Source of the DNA: M2408 sp040386975
GTDB taxonomy: Bacteria; Bacteroidota; Bacteroidia; Flavobacteriales_D; Crocinitomicaceae
DNA: 64,000 nucleotides
Direction of reading: 5' to 3'
Assembly: GCA_040386975.1 (NCBI GenBank)
Contig: JAZKEO010000008.1
Location: 1 to 64,000, forward strand
The position numbers and the translations under genes were made by a program. Under the pieces are notes generated by a model. The model searched no databases, was not told where the DNA came from, and was given only the letters and a program-made list of their open reading frames with translations. Shown here in pieces: positions 59,580 through 64,000 of this stretch. Numbering within the stretch: the first letter of the stretch is position 1; every line of letters begins with the position of its first letter.

Positions 59580-59593
59580 TAAAAAATATCACA

Positions 59594-59911
59594 TTGAAAA
59601 ATATTACGGTAACAGAACTAAAACAAAAAATTGATTCAAATGAAGCTTTGTTTTTGTTAGACATTAGAGAGAATTACGAAAGAGAAGTTTCTCACATTCC
59701 TTCAGAACACATTCCTATGGGAGAAGTTCCTCTAAAGGCAAGTGAATTCCCAAAAGAAAAAGAAATTGTTGTAATTTGTAGAAGTGGAAGAAGAGCAGTT
59801 CCTGTAGCAGATTTATTGGAAAATGATTTTTTATTTCCAAATGTGAGTATTTTACAAGGTGGTTTATTGGCTTGGAAACAAGAAATTGATCCTACTTTAG
59901 ATATCGACTAA
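59594..59911 (+). CDS. Rhodanese-like sulfurtransferase domain protein
   Basis: 105 residues from a TTG start at 59594. A single rhodanese domain with the active Cys in VVICRSGRRAVPVADLL (loop CRSGRRA, like GlpE/PspE-type sulfurtransferases) and the N-terminal FLLDIRENYEREVSHI. It probably carries persulfide sulfur; the acceptor is unknown. DedA begins 1 nt after its stop, and aroE overlaps DedA, so the three genes form an operon. Confidence 0.9.
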   Translation: MKNITVTELKQKIDSNEALFLLDIRENYEREVSHIPSEHIPMGEVPLKASEFPKEKEIVVICRSGRRAVPVADLLENDFLFPNVSILQGGLLAWKQEIDPTLDID

Positions 59912-59912
59912 G

Positions 59913-60554
59913 ATGATAGAATTTTTTAAACAATTATTTGATTTAGAACACTTTGATGTGTTTATTCAAAACTATAAACATATCATCTATATTATTTTAT
60001 TTTTGGTGATATTTATTGAAACAGGATTGGTTGTAATGCCTTTTCTACCAGGAGATTCACTTCTTTTCACTGCAGGTTTATTTGCTGCTTCTGGAGATCT
60101 AAATTTGTTTTATATTTTAGGTTTACTTGTCTTTGCTGCTATTTTAGGTGACAACGTTAATTACTGGATAGGGCGAAAGATTGGCCTTGGTGTTTTTCAT
60201 TGGAAAATAAGAGGTCGTCAGTTGGTTAAGGAAAAACATCTTGAGACAACGGAAGCATTTTTTGAAAAAAATGGTACTAAAGCAATCATCATGGCACGTT
60301 TTGTTCCTTTTGTGAGAACATTCACACCTTTTGCAGCAGGAATTGGCAAAATGAATTACAGACGCTTTTTTGTATTTGATGTCTTAGGTGGATTTTTATG
60401 GATTTTTAGCTTAACCCTTGCAGGATATTTTCTTGGAAATGTTGTTTGGATTAAAGAAAACATAGAAAAAGTTTGTCTTGGAATCATCTTTATTTCTGTT
60501 CTTCCAATGTTATTAAGCTTTGCAAAATCAAAATTAGCTAAAAAGGATGCCTAA
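59913..60554 (+). CDS. DedA family (VTT domain) membrane protein
   Basis: 213 residues with about five to six membrane segments. Family motifs are FIETGLVVMPFLPGDSLLF, ILGDNVNYWIGRKIG, and FMARFVPFVRTFTPFAAGIG-like (seen as MARFVPFVRTFTPFAAG). DedA proteins are lipid flippases/scramblases for undecaprenyl phosphate or phosphatidylethanolamine and need membrane energy. The last 8 nt overlap aroE. Confidence 0.93.
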   Translation: MIEFFKQLFDLEHFDVFIQNYKHIIYIILFLVIFIETGLVVMPFLPGDSLLFTAGLFAASGDLNLFYILGLLVFAAILGDNVNYWIGRKIGLGVFHWKIRGRQLVKEKHLETTEAFFEKNGTKAIIMARFVPFVRTFTPFAAGIGKMNYRRFFVFDVLGGFLWIFSLTLAGYFLGNVVWIKENIEKVCLGIIFISVLPMLLSFAKSKLAKKDA

Positions 60555-61278
60555 GTTTGCTTTGATTGGTAAACGTTTGGATTATTCCTTTTCTCAAACT
60601 TTTTTCACAGATTTATTCAAACAAAATGGCTTGGATAATTCCTATGAAAATATTGAAATTCAGGATGTTTCTGAAATAAAAGCAATCTTATCAAGCCAAA
60701 AATTTAGTGGTTTAAATGTTACGATTCCATACAAGGAAACAATTATTCCTTTTTTAGACGAATTAAGTCCTGAAGCACAGAAAATCGGAGCAGTAAACAC
60801 AATTGCTTTTAAAAATGGTAAAACGATTGGTTACAACACCGACGCTTTTGGTTTTCAGCAGTCAATCAAACCTTTTTTGGATAACCGACATGAAAAAGCT
60901 CTGATTTTAGGAACTGGCGGTGCTTCTAAAGCTGTTTCTTATGTCCTGAAAAATATTGGTTTGGATGTTGTTTACATTAGTCGAAATCCAAAAGGAGAAA
61001 ATCAATTCTCATACGAAGATTTGAATCAAAACATGGTGCAAGCCTTCAAAATGATTGTGAATTGTACACCACTTGGAACCTTTCCGAATACGGACGAAAA
61101 ACCAAATTTTCCGACTGAATTTATTACAGAAAATCATTTTGTTGTTGATTTAATTTATAATCCAGAAAAAACAAGATTTCTCAAAGAAGCACAAGAAAAA
61201 GGAGCAATTATATTAAATGGAGCTTCGATGTTGAAAGAACAAGCACTGAAAGCTTGGGGAATTTGGAATTCGAGATAA
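60547..61278 (+). CDS. aroE: Shikimate dehydrogenase (NADP)
   Basis: 243 residues, slightly short for AroE (about 250-280). It reduces 3-dehydroshikimate in aromatic amino-acid synthesis. The catalytic Lys and Asp lie in NVTIPYKE (about 58-65) and NTDAFG (about 97-102). The Rossmann motif is LGTGGASKA and the substrate segment is GASMLKEQALKAW. It starts 8 nt inside the DedA gene. Confidence 0.95.
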   Translation: MPKFALIGKRLDYSFSQTFFTDLFKQNGLDNSYENIEIQDVSEIKAILSSQKFSGLNVTIPYKETIIPFLDELSPEAQKIGAVNTIAFKNGKTIGYNTDAFGFQQSIKPFLDNRHEKALILGTGGASKAVSYVLKNIGLDVVYISRNPKGENQFSYEDLNQNMVQAFKMIVNCTPLGTFPNTDEKPNFPTEFITENHFVVDLIYNPEKTRFLKEAQEKGAIILNGASMLKEQALKAWGIWNSR

Positions 61279-61287
61279 AAAAATCAC

Positions 61288-61295
61288 TATCTTTG
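61288..61295 (+). promoter_or_regulatory. -7 box of AlbA_2 gene, 6 nt before the ATG
   Basis: TATCTTTG starts 10 nt after the aroE stop and ends 6 nt before the ATG at 61302; it excludes the upstream in-frame start at 61254. Confidence 0.6.
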
Positions 61296-61301
61296 ATTCC
61301 T

Positions 61302-61928
61302 ATGGATTCAACGTTAAAATCACTTCTTGAACAAGGAAAAAATCAAACCCAAGATTTTACAATATCACTCGATAATTTTGTCGAAATTGCACAAATATTA
61401 AGCTCATTTGCTAATTCTGACGGTGGAAGTTTATTCGTTGGACTAAAGTCAAATGGAAAAATAACTGGAATTAATCCAGAAGAAGAGAAACAAAAACTGC
61501 ACGAAATCTGTACAGACTTTTGTAAACCTGCATTAAAATTTGAAACAAGAGTTTGGCAAGAAGGTTTTCGCTTGCTTTTAGAAGTGAAAATTGCTCCAGA
61601 TTCAAATCGAAATATTACCGCAAAAGACGAAAATGGAAATTGGAAAATTTTTATTCGGTCAAAAGAATTTACTCTTCAAGCAAATAAGATTCTTGGGAAG
61701 ATTTGGAACTTAGAAAAAAAAGAAAGTCAAAAATTAAGTCAATTACAGGATAAAGAACAAACTTTTTTGAATTTGTTTACAAAAGACATAAAAACTACCT
61801 TATCCCAACTTTATGATAAAAGTTCACTCGAAAAAAGTGAAGTAGATGATTTACTTTCTCAAATGGTTTTTAGTAAATTTGTAGAAATGGAAATGACTGA
61901 CAAAGGAACTTTTTACTGCTTAATATAG
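61302..61928 (+). CDS. AlbA_2/Schlafen-type nucleic acid or ATP-binding protein
   Basis: 208 residues from the ATG at 61302. The first ~120 residues match the AlbA_2 domain: an Asn/Asp-rich IAQILSSFANSDGGSLFVGL, NGKITGI, and IRSKEFTLQANK. This domain occurs in Schlafen-like proteins and many transcriptional regulators. The C-terminal ~80 residues are helical (TLSQLYDKSSLEKSEVDDLLSQM) and could be a winged helix. The role is unknown; it is followed 5 nt later by a membrane protein gene. Confidence 0.82.
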   Translation: MDSTLKSLLEQGKNQTQDFTISLDNFVEIAQILSSFANSDGGSLFVGLKSNGKITGINPEEEKQKLHEICTDFCKPALKFETRVWQEGFRLLLEVKIAPDSNRNITAKDENGNWKIFIRSKEFTLQANKILGKIWNLEKKESQKLSQLQDKEQTFLNLFTKDIKTTLSQLYDKSSLEKSEVDDLLSQMVFSKFVEMEMTDKGTFYCLI

Positions 61929-61933
61929 GAATC

Positions 61934-62701
61934 ATGGCTTTAACACAAAAAACTGGAGATAGAATCAATTTTTCTTTGGATATTTTATCCTTCATCTTAG
62001 TTTGTGCTTTTTTGATGGATAAAGGTCAGTCTGATCCAGGCGATGTGATTTTTATTTTTGTGTATGAAAGCTTTATTATGATACTTGGTTTTACGCTATT
62101 TTTTGTTATTTTTAACACGTGGCATACTTTTTACGTCAGAAGAAACAAATCTGGAGAATCAACTAATTATCACATAAAAATCACGGAAGTGTTTCAAGTT
62201 TTTAGTAAAAGTCTAATTTATCTTGGAATTCTATTTGCAATGAGTTTTCTGGTAATAATCTTTTTAAATCAATTAACTGTTGAATTATTAATTGCTTATT
62301 TAACAGATAATGCTTATCATTTTAAATCAATTGAAATCCTATCACAGAATGCAATGTATTTTGAAAATGAAATTGTTTCAGGCCTAAAAGAACTTTTTGG
62401 CAAAAGTTATTCAGCATTTTTTTGGATAATAGGAATTAAATATTTCATTGAACTTTGCTTGGATTTATTTATTCATGAAGAACTAAAAACCAATAAAGAC
62501 TTAACAATGAATGGCTTCAAAGGAATTGCATTGAAAATTATTTTAGGTCCAATTTGCATGTTTATCGCTTGTATTTTCTTGGTTATCTTAGCAAGTATTT
62601 ATGGAGCACAAACGTGGATTGTTTTGCTTACTTTAGGTATATTCAGACTTTTATTCTTATTTTTAGACTCAAAATTGAAAAGCGTTATTAAATCAATATA
62701 G
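61934..62701 (+). CDS. Polytopic membrane protein of unknown function
   Basis: 255 residues with about six predicted membrane helices (about 13-31, 39-61, 93-115, 150-170, 195-215 and 220-240) and short charged loops (KTNKDLTMNGFKG). No family is recognised. It lies 5 nt after the AlbA_2 gene and 5 nt before the protease, so the three are probably one transcript. Confidence 0.75.
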   Translation: MALTQKTGDRINFSLDILSFILVCAFLMDKGQSDPGDVIFIFVYESFIMILGFTLFFVIFNTWHTFYVRRNKSGESTNYHIKITEVFQVFSKSLIYLGILFAMSFLVIIFLNQLTVELLIAYLTDNAYHFKSIEILSQNAMYFENEIVSGLKELFGKSYSAFFWIIGIKYFIELCLDLFIHEELKTNKDLTMNGFKGIALKIILGPICMFIACIFLVILASIYGAQTWIVLLTLGIFRLLFLFLDSKLKSVIKSI

Positions 62702-62706
62702 ACATC

Positions 62707-64000
62707 ATGAAAAAAATCTTACTTCTTAGTTTCCTTTTGAATTTCATTCTTATTCAAGCTCAAAATAAATGTTCTAATATCACGCGAATAGATTTAAATC
62801 AAATTCAAAAAGCAATTCGTGATAAAGAAAATAATCCTCTTGAATATTTGAATGTTATGGAGAAATATCCAATAAATACTTTGAATGGTCAAAAATACTT
62901 ATCTGTTTTAGCAAAGGTAAATTCAAGTTTTTCAAGTGAAGATTTAATTGCAAAAAAATACCTTGTTGGAAAAGGTATTAAGCAAATTAGAACATTAAAA
63001 ATTCCTTTAAACGAAATTGGAAACATAAATTCAATTACAGGTTTAGAATATTATGAAATCGCTGGGAAAATTTCTCCAAGTTTGGATAAAGCAATCAAAG
63101 ATATTCATGCAGACAGCGTTCAAAAAGGGATTAATTTACCTGAAGCTTACACAGGCAAAGATGTATTAATTGGAATTACAGATTGGGGTTTTGACTATAC
63201 TCATCCGAATTTTTACGATACTTTGTTAAGTCAAACGCGTATTTTGGCAGCTTGGGATCAATACAAACAAAGTGGACCCAGTCCAAGTGGATATTCCTAT
63301 GGAACAGAATTTTCCACTGTAAATGATTTATTGGCAGCACAATCTGACACTTCAAACATTTATGGATATGGGATTCATGGAACTCATGTAGCAGGAATTA
63401 CTGGCGGTTCAGGAGCTGGAACACCTTTTCGTGGAGTAGCATTCGAAGCTAACTTTTTGTTTGCCACTTTTTTAATCGATGCTACTTCTGTTTTAGATGC
63501 TTACGAATGGATGTATCAAAAATCATTACAAGAAGGTAAAAGATTAGTTATCAATCAAAGTTGGGGTCTGCATTGGATAGGAAATTTGGATGGAACATCG
63601 CTTTTAAGTCAAGCAATTGATTCGTATTCAAATTTGGGTGTCACATTTGTTTCATCAGCAGGAAATAATGGAGATGTGAATTTTCACCTATCGAAAACAT
63701 TTGCTAATGACGATTTAAGATCTAAAGTTGTTTTTTATAACTATGGATCTAATCCAAATATGTGGGGACAATCCTTATCACTTTGGGGAGAAGCAACAAA
63801 AAATTTCTCCGTTGGGATACAAATATTAAATGGTGCAAATGATACTTTAGCGGAAACTCCTTATTATGCTACAAATACTACTCCAAACTACATCGACTCA
63901 ACTTTAATTGTTGGTTTAGACACCGTTTTTTTTAATGTAAGTGCTGAACAAGCAAATCCGCTAAACAATAGACCTCATGCGCGTTTTCGCGTTAAAAACA
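62707..64000 (+). CDS. Secreted subtilisin-like (S8) serine protease, cut by window edge
   Basis: Open from the ATG at 62707 to the end of the window (431 codons seen, no stop). It has a signal peptide (MKKILLLSFLLNFILIQAQ), an N-terminal propeptide-like region (~20-150), and the S8 catalytic domain. Asp lies in GITDWGFDYTHPNF, His in GIHGTHVAGI and the oxyanion Asn in SSAGNNGD. The catalytic Ser is expected downstream of the window, as may be a T9SS sorting domain. It is probably a secreted protease. Confidence 0.9.
   Translation, partial: MKKILLLSFLLNFILIQAQNKCSNITRIDLNQIQKAIRDKENNPLEYLNVMEKYPINTLNGQKYLSVLAKVNSSFSSEDLIAKKYLVGKGIKQIRTLKIPLNEIGNINSITGLEYYEIAGKISPSLDKAIKDIHADSVQKGINLPEAYTGKDVLIGITDWGFDYTHPNFYDTLLSQTRILAAWDQYKQSGPSPSGYSYGTEFSTVNDLLAAQSDTSNIYGYGIHGTHVAGITGGSGAGTPFRGVAFEANFLFATFLIDATSVLDAYEWMYQKSLQEGKRLVINQSWGLHWIGNLDGTSLLSQAIDSYSNLGVTFVSSAGNNGDVNFHLSKTFANDDLRSKVVFYNYGSNPNMWGQSLSLWGEATKNFSVGIQILNGANDTLAETPYYATNTTPNYIDSTLIVGLDTVFFNVSAEQANPLNNRPHARFRVKN

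Noticed and set aside
61254..61301. Upstream start of the AlbA_2 gene within aroE
   Set aside because: The -7 box at 61288-61295 lies downstream of it, and the domain begins at the ATG at 61302.

Overview
The window is about 64 kb of low-GC DNA from a Bacteroidota chromosome, most likely order Flavobacteriales and perhaps near Fluviicola/Crocinitomicaceae. The family placement is inference; the phylum is well supported. Four proteins end in type IX secretion (T9SS) sorting domains (three type A, one type B), and gldA is present. Promoters match the Bacteroidota -7 box TAnnTTTG, Shine-Dalgarno sequences are largely absent, and the gene order NUDIX-pyrE-SRPBCC-birA-rsfS-ftsH-cdsA is typical of Flavobacteriia. 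No rRNA, tRNA, CRISPR array, insertion sequence or prophage was recognised.

Layout. 0-7.4 kb: rpsO and pnp (each with its own promoter; pnp has a long structured leader), then three secreted-protein genes separated by near-identical terminators. 7.4-14.1 kb: NUDIX/pyrE divergent pair, SRPBCC, birA, rsfS, ftsH, DUF2007, cdsA, ruvX. 14.1-18.2 kb (minus strand): a secreted protein, gldA and purL. 18.2-25.7 kb: a polytopic membrane protein, an SDR enzyme, an amidohydrolase interrupted by an in-frame TAA, a small-ORF/zeta-like kinase pair, an ABC-F ATPase, psd and a small Lys/Cys-rich secreted protein. 25.7-30.3 kb: YdeI-like protein, HsdR-N-like nuclease domain, holA, rsmE, a DUF4159 protein and an RluA-type pseudouridine synthase. 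30.3-37.4 kb (minus): SRPBCC, two paralogous secreted proteins, a beta-CASP nuclease, an alpha/beta hydrolase, then menC and menA. 37.6-43.6 kb: NarL-type regulator, nadC, a small membrane protein, a MazG-like pyrophosphatase and a LytTR regulator with its propeller sensor kinase. 43.9-54.6 kb: a 1714-residue T9SS surface protein with 13 tandem 49-residue repeats, rsgA-dtd, a TerB-like protein, a second large T9SS (type B) protein and gmhA. 54.7-64 kb: fur-STAS, purA, a small membrane protein, an OstA-like protein, rhodanese, DedA, aroE, an AlbA_2 protein, a membrane protein and a subtilisin-like protease cut by the window edge.

Most genes are housekeeping: translation and RNA turnover, nucleotide, NAD, menaquinone and shikimate synthesis, lipids and outer-membrane assembly. 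Surface and secretion functions are layered on top. The least explained material is intergenic: several families of short degenerate repeats, one pair of which brackets a small membrane-protein gene in inverted orientation. Also unexplained are the in-frame stop in the amidohydrolase, the probable toxin-antitoxin pair, and a group of -7 boxes lying 4-7 nt before start codons, which suggests leaderless mRNAs. I found no clearly new multi-gene system.
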